Assembly (NCBI GenBank): GCA_033764095.1
Contig: JANRJF010000023.1
Location: 1 to 54,300, forward strand
DNA: 54,300 nucleotides
Origin: JBDTMT01 sp033764095
Lineage (GTDB): Bacteria; Desulfobacterota; Binatia; HRBIN30; CADEER01
Reading direction: 5' to 3'
In this document: piece by piece, positions 8,271-16,420 of the stretch
Layout: each line of letters opens with the position of its first letter
Position numbering within the stretch: the first letter of the stretch is position 1
The notes under the pieces: generated by a model
What the model was told of the DNA's origin: nothing
Database searches by the model: none
The model's input: only the letters and a program-made list of their open reading frames with translations
Program-made: the position numbers and the translations under genes

Positions 8271-10615
8271 GGCACGTCCGCCTGCCCTTCGCCGGCCTTG
8301 CATTCCTGCTCGCCGCGGCGCTGCTCGCCAGCAGCGCCGCGGCCCAGACCGCGGTGCGCTTCCGCACCCAGACCACGCTGCCGACCGGCGGCATCCCGGC
8401 CGACGTCGTCGTGGTCGACCTCAACCACGACGACGAGCTCGACCTGGTCGTGAGCAACTTCGACGCCGGTACGGTCAGCGTGCTGCTCGGCAGCCCCAGC
8501 GGTGAGTTCGTCCCGGTCGACGACCAACCGTCGGCCCTGGCGCCCAGCGAGATCCAGCCGGCCGACTATGACAAGGACGGCAATATCGACCTGGTCGTCT
8601 CGGAGACCGAGTCCGACTTCATCTACTTCATGAAGGGCCGGGGCGACGGCACCTTCGAGAATCCGATCACCAGTCCGTCCGGGCACGACCCCGCCGGCCT
8701 CGCGGCGGTCGACATGAACGAGGACGGCACGCTCGACATCGTCACCTCGCTCGCCGCCGAAGCCGGCGGGCGCGTCAACGTGCTGCTCGGCGACGGCACC
8801 GGCCGGTTCGCCCTCGACGAGGAGAACCTCGGCCGCCGCCTTCCGGCGGGCTGCTTCAGCATCGCCGTCGCCGACCTGAACGGCGACGACAACCTCGACG
8901 TCGTCGCGGTCACGCTCGACGGCACCCTCTCCGTCCTGCTCGGCGACGGCACCGGTGCCATCGCCCGCCCGACGCTGCTCGACATCGGCGAGCAGCCGTT
9001 TGCCGTCGCGCTCGCCGACCTCAACGGCGACCAGAAGCTCGACGCGGTGGTGTCCGACGCCGGCGCCAGCCAGCTCGTCGTGCTGCACGGCGACGGCGCC
9101 GGCGCCTTCACCAAGGTCGCGTCGTACCCGGCCGGCAATGGCATCAACACGGTCGAGGTCGTCGATCTCGACGGCGACCAGCGGCTCGACGTGCTGGCCG
9201 CCAACAACGCCGGCGGCGACGTGTCGATCTTCACCGGGCAGCCCGACGGCAGCTTCAGCCGGCCGCGCAACTTCTCGACGCCGCTGCGCACCTATGGCGC
9301 GGCGAGCGGCGACTTCAACCACGACGGGCGCCGCGACATCGTCGCCGTGCACAGCGATCCGAGCGCGGCGGACGTGCTGTTCGGCCGCCCCGGCGGCTAC
9401 GAGGCGATCGAGTCGCTGGTCGAGGTGGCGAGCGCCGCCGGGCTGGCGGTCGGCGACCTCACCGGCGACGCCATCCCCGACCTGGTCGCTTCCAGCGGCG
9501 CCGCCGGCGAGATCGCGCTGCTCGCCGCGACGCCCGCCACGGGCGGCTTCGGTACCCGCCAGACCATCGCGGCGAACGTCAAATCCGGCCCGCTGCGCCT
9601 TGCCGACCTCAACCACGACGGGCGGCTCGACGTGATCACCTCCGACATCGAACAGCCCGACCTGTTCGTCATCCTCGCCACCGCCGGCGGCTTCGCCACG
9701 CCGGTGCGCTACGAGATCGCCGGCGCCGCGCAGTCGATCGCGCTCGGCGACTTCGACGGCGACGGCCACCTCGACGCCGCCGCGGCAGTGTCGAACGCGC
9801 AGACCATCTCGCTGTGGTTCGGCGTCGGCGACGGCACGCTGACGGCGGGCACGCCGCTCAGCGTCACCGGCAAGGTGACCGGACTGGCGGTCGGCGACTT
9901 CAACCGCGACGGCCGCGCCGATCTGGTCGCCGGCAGCATCACCGAATCCCGCGCCGCGTTGCTGCTCGGCCAGGCGGATCGCGGTTTCGACGCCACGCAC
10001 ACGCTCGACACTGGCGGCGTGCCGTTCGCGGTGGCGGTCGCGGATGCCGACGCCGACGGCTTCGACGACGTCATGGCGCTGGTCGGCAACCAGTTCCGCG
10101 CCTTCTTCGGCGCCGCCGACGTGGCCTTCACCCCCGGCCAGCGGCTCAACGCCGCCGGCCTGACGGTGTCGCTGCGCGACGTCACCGGCGACCGCCTGCC
10201 CGACGCGATCGTCGCCAACCAGATCAACAATGCGGTCGCCGTGCTGGCCAACAAGGGCGCCCGCACCTTCGCCAGCGCGGTCGGCTACACCGTCGGCCTG
10301 CGGCCGCAGGAAGTGGTCGCCGGCGACTTCGACCGCGACGGCCGCTACGACCTGGTGGCGCGCGGCAGCGGCACCTGGGCACTGACCAACGCCAACGACG
10401 CACCGGCCGCCAGCGCCGGCGACGCCAACGGCGACGGCACGCTCAGCGCCGCCGATCTCGTCCCGCTCGCCGCCGCGCTGGCCAGCGCGCCGACCCAGGC
10501 CGTCGAGCGCGCCGCGCACCTGCTCGAGACCGCCACCACCGGCATCGACTTCACCGGCGATGGCGTGGTCGACCAGCTCGACCTGCCGCCGTTGTTGCGC
10601 GGCCTGTTCCGCTGA
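8267..10615 (+). CDS. Exported FG-GAP/VCBS repeat protein with dockerin-like C-terminus
   Basis: The start is GTG 8267, overlapping the peroxidase stop (GTGA), and yields a signal peptide ending SSAAAQ. The 782-residue product is mostly a run of FG-GAP/VCBS-type blades of about 45-60 residues with the calcium-loop pattern DLNxDxxLDxVV (for example near residues 45, 155, 200, 250, 295), consistent with one or two beta-propellers. The final 65 residues hold two EF-hand-like loops, DANGDGTLSAADL and DFTGDGVVDQLDL, as in dockerin type I. A secreted or surface binding role is an inference. Co-expression with the two oxidase-like lipoproteins is likely. Confidence 0.85.
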   Translation: MRHVRLPFAGLAFLLAAALLASSAAAQTAVRFRTQTTLPTGGIPADVVVVDLNHDDELDLVVSNFDAGTVSVLLGSPSGEFVPVDDQPSALAPSEIQPADYDKDGNIDLVVSETESDFIYFMKGRGDGTFENPITSPSGHDPAGLAAVDMNEDGTLDIVTSLAAEAGGRVNVLLGDGTGRFALDEENLGRRLPAGCFSIAVADLNGDDNLDVVAVTLDGTLSVLLGDGTGAIARPTLLDIGEQPFAVALADLNGDQKLDAVVSDAGASQLVVLHGDGAGAFTKVASYPAGNGINTVEVVDLDGDQRLDVLAANNAGGDVSIFTGQPDGSFSRPRNFSTPLRTYGAASGDFNHDGRRDIVAVHSDPSAADVLFGRPGGYEAIESLVEVASAAGLAVGDLTGDAIPDLVASSGAAGEIALLAATPATGGFGTRQTIAANVKSGPLRLADLNHDGRLDVITSDIEQPDLFVILATAGGFATPVRYEIAGAAQSIALGDFDGDGHLDAAAAVSNAQTISLWFGVGDGTLTAGTPLSVTGKVTGLAVGDFNRDGRADLVAGSITESRAALLLGQADRGFDATHTLDTGGVPFAVAVADADADGFDDVMALVGNQFRAFFGAADVAFTPGQRLNAAGLTVSLRDVTGDRLPDAIVANQINNAVAVLANKGARTFASAVGYTVGLRPQEVVAGDFDRDGRYDLVARGSGTWALTNANDAPAASAGDANGDGTLSAADLVPLAAALASAPTQAVERAAHLLETATTGIDFTGDGVVDQLDLPPLLRGLFR

Positions 10616-10706
10616 AGCAGGCGGTCAGGCTGCGAGGCTGTTGGCTGTCAGGGTAGAAGAATTCGAAATCCCCTGACCTGAAACTTCACGCACGGGAGCA
10701 AGGCCA

Positions 10707-10768
10707 ACCACCAAGGCACCAAGACACCAAGCGGACCTCAGACCTTGGTGCCTTGGTGTCTTGGTGGT
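10707..10768. repeat. Hairpin made of CACCAAG(G/A) octamers
   Basis: Arms of 25 bp (10707-10731 and 10744-10768) are complementary except at two positions, around a 12-nt loop. Both arms are three copies of an 8-bp word with one variable base, and the order of the variants differs between arms. It lies in the 237-bp gap between two convergent genes, where a bidirectional terminator would be expected. Nothing else is seen in the gap. Confidence 0.9.
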
Positions 10769-10852
10769 GATCTTCTAAGCGGCGAGGACGCGCGTTTCTC
10801 GCCCGAGTGTTCCGGCGCGGCCGGTGGCGGCACTAACGGCGAACAGCCTTCC

Positions 10853-11968
10853 TCACGTCAGCTCCACCTCGATGCGCGCCTTCGCCGTCTTCTCCTGGCG
10901 GTGGTTCTCGCAGATGGTCTCCAGCGTCACCATATTGCGGCCGTTCTGGCGCGACTTCTCCAGCACCTTGCCTTTGATCCAGGTGACATCGCCCATGTAG
11001 TTGAACTTGCGGTACTGGGCCTCGATCTTGCGCAGGATGCCGTTGTCGCCCATCCAGTTGGTGGCGCCCTGCATCAGCCAGGCGCAGCGCTCGGGGCCGA
11101 GGTCGTAGGCGCCGGGCAGGCCGAGCAGGTTCTTGGTGAACTCGTTGTCCCAGTGCACCCGCTGCGGCGGCTCCGGCACGCCCTGCTCGTTGACGATCAT
11201 CAGCTTCGGGTGGCGCTTGTAGAGGTTCGAGGCGACCTTGTTGCCGACCAGGTAGACGCCGAAGAACGACTCGAAGGCGATCTCGGCGGTCGGCGTCAGC
11301 GGGCCCTTGAGTATCGGCTTGAGCTCCTCGCCGATCTGCACGTCGTCCCACTTGCGCGACACCGTGCGCTCCTCGGCGTCGTACGACTTCCACAGCTCGT
11401 GGATCTCGTCGAGCGTCCACTTGGCCAGCTCGGTCTCGCTGTACTTGCCGGTCTTCTTGGTGGTGTGGCGCTCGTTGCGGATCCAGGTGTCCTGACGGAC
11501 GCCGAGCTTCTCGTCCTTCTGGTTCCAGTACACCGCCTCGTAGGTCTGGAAGACCGTGCGCCCGCCGGCGAACTTGCTCTCCACCTCGCGCACGTCCTTC
11601 AGGTAGGACTTCGAGTGCACGCGGTCGCCGGCCTTCAGCGGCTGCTCGAACTCGTACATCGAGCCCGACCAGATCGAGTGCACGCCGGGCAGGCCCTCCG
11701 GCAGGCCGGCGCTGCCGACGGCGCGCAGCGTGTCGAAGCACTGGATCATGATCGGCGGCGCCAGCACCGCGCCCCACTTCGACTTCTTCGCGTACTCCTC
11801 GTCGATGTAGAGCGGGTTGAGATCACCGATGGCGAGCGCCAGGTGATAGCAGGCATCGACCGTGCACTCGGTGCGCCACGGGCGCCGATTCTCGAACCCC
11901 GCCCCGATGCGGGCGCGAATCTTCGCCAGGCCCTCTTCGGTGATCTTGCCGTATTCGACTTCCGCCAT
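10853..11968 (-). CDS. MaoC-like hotdog dehydratase family protein
   Basis: The 371-residue product reads as two hotdog halves. The N-terminal half has a FAS1-type dehydratase/MaoC-N pattern (NPLYIDEEYAKKSKWG, then LAPPIMIQ near residue 65). The C-terminal half has a MaoC-like pattern (VHWDNEFTKNLLGLPGAYD near residue 270). Family members hydrate or dehydrate enoyl-CoA/acyl-thioesters. ATG 11968 is chosen because GGAGAAGG lies just upstream; longer versions run into the hairpin. It is the last gene of a minus-strand set with two CoA ligases, so a role in catabolism of a ligase-activated acid is likely. Confidence 0.75.
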   Translation of the reverse strand: MAEVEYGKITEEGLAKIRARIGAGFENRRPWRTECTVDACYHLALAIGDLNPLYIDEEYAKKSKWGAVLAPPIMIQCFDTLRAVGSAGLPEGLPGVHSIWSGSMYEFEQPLKAGDRVHSKSYLKDVREVESKFAGGRTVFQTYEAVYWNQKDEKLGVRQDTWIRNERHTTKKTGKYSETELAKWTLDEIHELWKSYDAEERTVSRKWDDVQIGEELKPILKGPLTPTAEIAFESFFGVYLVGNKVASNLYKRHPKLMIVNEQGVPEPPQRVHWDNEFTKNLLGLPGAYDLGPERCAWLMQGATNWMGDNGILRKIEAQYRKFNYMGDVTWIKGKVLEKSRQNGRNMVTLETICENHRQEKTAKARIEVELT

Positions 11969-11996
11969 GGTCCTTCTCCCGTTGCTGAAGAAAGGC

Positions 11997-12079
11997 GTGA
12001 CCGGTGACCGGTGACCGGTACCCGGTTTGAAGAAGGAAACACATCTTCTACCGGTCACCGGTCACTGGTCACTGGTCAC
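11997..12079. repeat. Hairpin made of GTGACCG heptamers
   Basis: The left arm 11997-12020 has three GTGACCG units. The right arm 12049-12079 has four units on the opposite strand, two of them GTGACCA variants. The loop is about 28 nt. The right arm covers the stop codon (12076-12078) of the upstream CoA ligase gene and lies before the MaoC gene start, so it sits inside an operon. Confidence 0.88.
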
Positions 12080-13362
12080 GCAGTTGTCGTCTCGTCCACC
12101 ACCCGCGCTGCCTTGAACGCGAAGCGCGGCAACGCGTTCGGTGCCAACAGTTCCAGATCGACCGGCACACCGAGGCGCGCGCGCAGCGTCGCGCGCATGC
12201 TGTCGGTCACCGCGTCGCGCTCGCTGCTCTCCGCCGCGGCGTGCTCGACGCGCAGCGGCAGCGCCGCCAGGTTCGGGCGCCGCACGATCTGGTACTCGAT
12301 CGCCGCGCCGCGCATCGGCGCGCAGTCGAGCAGCCCGAGCAGCACGTCGATCGGCAGGATCTCGCGGCCGCCGACGGCGGTGATGTCCTTCACCCGCCCC
12401 TCGTAGAAAAGGCGCTTGTGGGTCTCGCCGCAGGGGCACGGCCGGTCGTTCACGCGCAGCACGTCCTGCAGGTCGTAGCGCAGGAAGGCGTTGTCCTTGT
12501 CGAGCACGGTGACGACCAGATTGCCGCGTTCGCCGTGCGCGACCGGCTTGCCGGTGTCGCGGTCGAGCACCTCGGCAATGGCGAGGTCCTCGTGCACGTG
12601 CGCGCCGTCGTCCTCGTCGCAGGCGGTGCCGAGCATGCCGAGCGCCTCGAGGCCGGCGCTCACCGACTTGTACTGTTCCTTCGGATCCTCGCCCTGCACG
12701 CGCAGGTTGAGATCGCGCTCCGGCTCGTAGCCGGCGGCGCGCGCGGCGTCGGCGTACTGCGCGCCGGCGTTGCCGAAGAAGCGGTAGTGCTCGGGGCGGA
12801 TCAGCGCCAGCGCCCGCACCACCTCCTGCGTCCACGGCGTGTTGCCCGGCGGCGCACACGGCACGTTCAAGAGGCCGAGCGCTTCGATGCCCTTCGAGAA
12901 GCTGATGCCGCCGCCGTACTGGCCGAATGGATGGCCGTGCGCCAGGCTGGAGCCGGGGCGCAGCCCCCACCGCCAGCGGCCGCGGCACACCGCTTCGAGG
13001 TCGATCGCCTGGTCCTTGCGCGTCCAGAAGATCAGCGTCGGCTTGCCGCTGGTGCCGGTCGAGCAGCCCACCCGCACGCACTCGTCGAGCGTCGAGCCGC
13101 GATAGTCGCCGAACGGCGGATGCTCCGCCTCGCTGGCGCGCAGATCGTCCTTCACCGTCGTCGGAATCGCGCGCAGGTCGTCGAGCGAGCGCAGGTCGCG
13201 CGGCGTCAGCCCGGCCGCCTCCAGCTTGCGCTTGAAGAACGGAATCGGCCGCTCCCAGATGCGCGTCAGCAACCCCTGCAGGCGCTCGAGCTGCAGCGCC
13301 GCGATCCGCTCACGCGGCAGCGTCTGCATCTCGGGCCGATAGAAGGCGCGATCGTCAGTCAT
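12076..13362 (-). CDS. Phenylacetate-CoA ligase (PaaK) family enzyme
   Basis: The 428-residue product has the PaaK length (about 430). The phosphate loop GCSTGTSGKPT lies near residue 100, the region GNAGAQYADAA replaces the YGxTE motif near 210, the RYDLQDVLR motif lies near 305, and the zinc-like CPCG lies near 320 before the hinge GRVKDI. It should adenylate an aromatic or related acid and make its CoA thioester. ATG 13362 matches the family N-terminus; an upstream in-frame start lies in the hairpin. Its stop lies within another hairpin. The substrate is not determinable. Confidence 0.85.
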   Translation of the reverse strand: MTDDRAFYRPEMQTLPRERIAALQLERLQGLLTRIWERPIPFFKRKLEAAGLTPRDLRSLDDLRAIPTTVKDDLRASEAEHPPFGDYRGSTLDECVRVGCSTGTSGKPTLIFWTRKDQAIDLEAVCRGRWRWGLRPGSSLAHGHPFGQYGGGISFSKGIEALGLLNVPCAPPGNTPWTQEVVRALALIRPEHYRFFGNAGAQYADAARAAGYEPERDLNLRVQGEDPKEQYKSVSAGLEALGMLGTACDEDDGAHVHEDLAIAEVLDRDTGKPVAHGERGNLVVTVLDKDNAFLRYDLQDVLRVNDRPCPCGETHKRLFYEGRVKDITAVGGREILPIDVLLGLLDCAPMRGAAIEYQIVRRPNLAALPLRVEHAAAESSERDAVTDSMRATLRARLGVPVDLELLAPNALPRFAFKAARVVDETTTA

Positions 13363-13380
13363 CGGAGAAGTGCGAAGAGG

Positions 13381-13497
13381 AACCACAGATGAACACAGAT
13401 GAACACAGATAGAAGAAAGGACGGTCGCAGCAGGCCTGCGTATCGCCCCCAATCTTCAGCGCTCCTGATCTGTGTTTATCTGTGTTCATCCGTGGTT
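13381..13497. repeat. Hairpin made of GAACACAGAT decamers
   Basis: Arms of 30 bp (13381-13410 and 13468-13497) pair with two mismatches across a 57-nt loop. Each arm is three near-copies of a 10-bp word (CACAGATGAA). It fills the gap between the two PaaK-type genes. To my knowledge similar words occur between genes of other environmental bacteria, but no search was done. Confidence 0.88.
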
Positions 13498-13508
13498 GCG
13501 TTTTTTTC

Positions 13509-14723
13509 TTATTTCGCGCGGCGATCGAGGACGGGCGGGGCATCGGCCGCGATCTCCGGGACGAGCTCGACGTCCATGGTGATCAGCACATGCGCCTTCA
13601 GCCGGTCGCGTACGGCGTCGGCCAGCGCGGCGGAGGGGCTGCCGCAGGCGATGCGGATCACGGCGCTGTCGTAGCGCTGGCCGGCGGGGTGGTCGACCTC
13701 GATCTGGAAGGCGCCGAGCTCGGGGAAGTGCGCCAGCGTCTGCTTCACCTGCGCCGGGTGCACCAGCACACCCTTGATCTTGCGGATGCCGCCGACCTGG
13801 CCGACGAAGGCGACGCGCGGCGACGGATCGCCGCACGGACACGGCTCGGCAAAACTGCGGAAGACGTCGCCCGGCGCGTAGCGCAACAGCGGCATGGCGC
13901 GCTCGCCGAGCTGCGTGCACACCACCTCGCCGCTCTCGCCCGGCGCCACCGGCTCGCCGCTCTCTGGATCGAGGAACTCGACGTGCATCTCGCGGCTGTG
14001 CAGGTGCATGCCCTGGTGCGCGTGACACTCGCCGGCCAGCGGTCCGATCACCGCCTCGCCGCAATGGTCGAACAGCTCGATGCCGAGCCGCTCGTGCAGC
14101 GAGCGGCGCAGCGCCGGGGTCAGCGCCTCGGCGGTGGAGAAGCCGAGCCGGTAGCCGAGCCTGAGCTTCTGCTGCTCGGCCGCGTCGGCGAGCGTGGCGA
14201 GGAAGGACGGCGTGCCGACGTACACCGTCGCGCCCAGCGCCGCAGCGATCTGCGCCTGCAGCTCCGAGTTGCCGACCCCGCCGTTGATCACCCGGCAGCC
14301 GAACGACTCGAAGGCGCGGTGCATGCGCAGGCCGCCCGGCATGATGTGGTACGAGAGCGTCACGTGCGCCACGTCGCCGCGCCGCACGCCCATGTGCTCG
14401 ATGCTCTCGTGCAGCGCCTCGACGCCGGTCGGCTCGTCGGCGGTGCGCGGGATGTACAGCGGCCCGGGCGAGATGCTGACGCTGGCGATGCGCTCCGCCG
14501 CTACCGCCAGCATCGGCCCGAACGGCGGCGCCGTCTTCTGCGCCGCCGGCACCTCCGGCTTGCGGGTCAGCGGCACACGCCGAAACTCCTCCGCCGTCCG
14601 GATGTCCGCCGCGCGCACCCCCGCCGCGGCGAGCTTGTCGCGGTAGAAGGGCGAATCGCGCGCCACGCGCGCCAGCGCCTCACGCACCTGCTCCCAGGCG
14701 CCGGATGATGTGCCCGTGCTCAT
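13509..14723 (-). CDS. PaaK-like adenylate-forming protein with divergent nucleotide-binding loops
   Basis: The 404-residue product aligns with PaaK over its length: LARVARDSPFYRDKL at the start, GTPSFLATLAD mid-protein, RYAPGDVFR near 280, CPCG near 295 and GGIRKIKGVLVHP near 315. The usual phosphate loop SSGTTGxPT is replaced by ISPGPLYIPRTADEPTG near residue 75, and the YGxSE region by FDHCGEAVIGP. It may therefore be catalytically altered or belong to a specialised subfamily. ATG 14723 is preferred over a TTG at 14750. It is probably the first gene of the minus-strand operon that continues with PaaK and MaoC. Confidence 0.72.
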   Translation of the reverse strand: MSTGTSSGAWEQVREALARVARDSPFYRDKLAAAGVRAADIRTAEEFRRVPLTRKPEVPAAQKTAPPFGPMLAVAAERIASVSISPGPLYIPRTADEPTGVEALHESIEHMGVRRGDVAHVTLSYHIMPGGLRMHRAFESFGCRVINGGVGNSELQAQIAAALGATVYVGTPSFLATLADAAEQQKLRLGYRLGFSTAEALTPALRRSLHERLGIELFDHCGEAVIGPLAGECHAHQGMHLHSREMHVEFLDPESGEPVAPGESGEVVCTQLGERAMPLLRYAPGDVFRSFAEPCPCGDPSPRVAFVGQVGGIRKIKGVLVHPAQVKQTLAHFPELGAFQIEVDHPAGQRYDSAVIRIACGSPSAALADAVRDRLKAHVLITMDVELVPEIAADAPPVLDRRAK

Positions 14724-14727
14724 GTGC

Positions 14728-14743
14728 CCAAACGAATGTTTGG
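14728..14743. promoter_or_regulatory. Palindrome at the operon start, possible operator
   Basis: CCAAAC-GAAT-GTTTGG is a perfect 6-bp inverted repeat whose edge is 5 bp from the ATG at 14723. A protein bound there, for example of TetR type, would block translation or transcription of the CoA-ligase operon. No regulator gene lies beside it. Confidence 0.3.
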
Positions 14744-14906
14744 CTATCAAACGGAAACTTGAGGTTCAAGCAAGGGAGGCGCTCTCGCTGCGCCGATTCC
14801 CTGCGGCGGATCAAGGCACGGCAGTGGGGCAATCCCTTACGCAAGTACAGGATTCTCCCCGGTGGATTTCCCTATGTCCCAGTCGGTTTTTTACCCTAGA
14901 GGGGCT

Positions 14907-14958
14907 GCCGTTCTGCTGTAACGGCGTGGGGTTGGCGAGGGGTGGTCAGCAGAACGGC
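14907..14958. repeat. 12-bp inverted repeat before the integrase
   Basis: GCCGTTCTGCTG at 14907-14918 and its exact reverse complement at 14947-14958 flank 28 bp, ending 12 bp before the integrase ATG. The arrangement suits an arm-type binding site, an operator, or part of the attachment region. Nothing else is recognised in 14724-14906. Confidence 0.45.
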
Positions 14959-14969
14959 CGTCTTCGTCG

Positions 14970-15968
14970 ATGCCGCCTGCTAGACCCGCCCCGGTTCTCG
15001 TTCTCAGACATGCGAAACCGCCTGCCGAACGGCAGGCCGTGTGTCCGGTGGCGGTCTACCTGGACGGGCTGCCGTCGCCAAAGAGTCAGCGGCTCATGAG
15101 GCTCGCGTTGAACCAGTTCGCCGCGATCGCCTCGGACGGCGCCGTCACCGACGCCGCCGCGCTCGACTGGCGGGAGATCGACTACCGGCACACCAGCAAG
15201 GCGCGCGCGACGTTCATGCGGACGTACGCGCCAGAGGGTGCGCGGGTCCGGCTGTCCGGGGTCAAGATGGTGCTGCGCACCGCCTGGCGCTTGGGGCTGA
15301 TCGACGGCGACACCTACCATCGCGCCGTTGACTTGGATCCCATTCGCGGCGGATCGCTGGCGCGCGGTCGAGCCCTGGCGGCTGACGAAACCGAGGCCGT
15401 CTTTGCCTCCTGCCAGGCTGACACGACGCTGAGCGGGCTGCGGGACGCGGCCATGTTCGCGCTCTTTCGCACCGGCATCCGCGTCGACGAGCTCGTCCAG
15501 GTCAATCTGCCTGGCGACTACATCCCATCGCGCAACGGGGCGCCGGCCATGATCACGGTGCGCCGCGGCAAGGGCCGTAAGGCGCGCACCGCCTACTTGG
15601 CGCCGCTCTACGACGCGGTGATCCAGGCGTGGCTTGCGGTGCGCGGCACGGCCCCTGGGGCGCTGATCTGCAGCGTGCTGCGGGGGAAGGTGCGCATCAA
15701 GACGCTCACCACCGCCGCCGTCTACAACCGCTGCATCCTGCGCGCCGCCAGTGCCGGTGTCGCGCGCTTCACGCCGCATGATCAGCGCCGCACCACGGCC
15801 ACCGATCTGCATGAGGATGGGGTGCCCGTCACCGACATCCGCGACGTGCTCGGACACGCGAACGTGCAGACCACCGAACGCTACATCCGCAACGATCGCG
15901 AGCGCGCCAAGCAGGCCGCCGCGATGCGACTGGCGAACCCGAAGAACCGGAGGTCCGATGTCGACTAG
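14970..15968 (+). CDS. int: Tyrosine-recombinase integrase
   Basis: The 332-residue product has an N-terminal SAM-like core-binding domain (residues about 30-115) and a catalytic domain with the family residues: Arg in FRTGIRVDEL near 170, the Lys hairpin RRGKGRK near 200, H-x-x-R in TPHDQRR near 268, His in LGHANVQTTERY near 295 and the nucleophile Tyr in the same motif. It should catalyse integration and excision of the element. The ATG at 14970 is used; later starts are possible. It overlaps the small regulator by 11 bp. Confidence 0.92.
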   Translation: MPPARPAPVLVLRHAKPPAERQAVCPVAVYLDGLPSPKSQRLMRLALNQFAAIASDGAVTDAAALDWREIDYRHTSKARATFMRTYAPEGARVRLSGVKMVLRTAWRLGLIDGDTYHRAVDLDPIRGGSLARGRALAADETEAVFASCQADTTLSGLRDAAMFALFRTGIRVDELVQVNLPGDYIPSRNGAPAMITVRRGKGRKARTAYLAPLYDAVIQAWLAVRGTAPGALICSVLRGKVRIKTLTTAAVYNRCILRAASAGVARFTPHDQRRTTATDLHEDGVPVTDIRDVLGHANVQTTERYIRNDRERAKQAAAMRLANPKNRRSDVD

Positions 15969-16245
15969 GACGACGAAGGTCGCCCGCGAGCTGCTGCGCC
16001 TGCGCCAGCTCGCCAACCTGACGCCGCTGCAGGTGGAGCGGAAGAGTCGCGGCAGGCTGACAGCCTCAGCACTCAGCCTGCACGAGCAGAGCTGCTTCGG
16101 GACGCCGCCGATGGCGGACCTGCGCGAGCTGGCGCGCATCTACGGTGTCCCGGCCTGGGGCCTCTTGAAGGCGGCGGGCTACGTCACCGATCAGGACGCG
16201 ATCGACGCCGCCGAGGCGCTGCGCACGAAGCGGCGAGCGGCGTGA
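15958..16245 (+). CDS. Small XRE-type helix-turn-helix protein
   Basis: The 95-residue product begins at ATG 15958, which follows GGAGG and overlaps the integrase end. The pattern VARELLRLRQLANLTPLQVE...LHEQ...LRELARIYGVPAWGLLKAAGY is that of a Cro/C1-type domain: a first helix, a helix-turn-helix, then the L-x-x-x-A-x-x-x-x-V-x-x-x-x-L tail. It could be a repressor or an excision/early regulator. Being co-translated with the integrase suggests control of lysogeny. It is much shorter than CI-type repressors and has no peptidase domain. Confidence 0.65.
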   Translation: MSTRTTKVARELLRLRQLANLTPLQVERKSRGRLTASALSLHEQSCFGTPPMADLRELARIYGVPAWGLLKAAGYVTDQDAIDAAEALRTKRRAA

Positions 16246-16269
16246 CCGTTTCACGGGGATCGTTGGGCG

Positions 16270-16289
16270 GAGCTTCGGCAACGAAGCTC
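16270..16289. repeat. 20-nt palindromic repeat, copy A
   Basis: GAGCTTCG-GCAA-CGAAGCTC, an 8-bp stem with a GCAA tetraloop, 24 bp after the XRE gene. Related copies are at 27829, 28297 and 42621. Here it could act as a terminator between the integrase/regulator pair and the replication genes. The rest of the gap 16246-16420 shows nothing recognisable. Confidence 0.55.
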
Positions 16290-16420
16290 TGAGGCAAGGC
16301 GGCAGCGGCGTGGGGTCGCTGCCGGTGGGACGGGTAGCGGGCCGGCGCTGGGGCGCTGGGAGGAGAGGGTCGGACGGTGGGTGTTGGGTGCGTGGAACGC
16401 GGCGCTGAGGGGCAGCGCTG

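Noticed and set aside
13381..13497. Repeats considered as a CRISPR array
   Set aside because: The units are 10 bp, contiguous and arranged as a hairpin, without unique spacers of constant length; no cas genes are near.
14724..14969. tRNA gene as the integration target
   Set aside because: No cloverleaf or T-loop sequence could be found on either strand in this gap.
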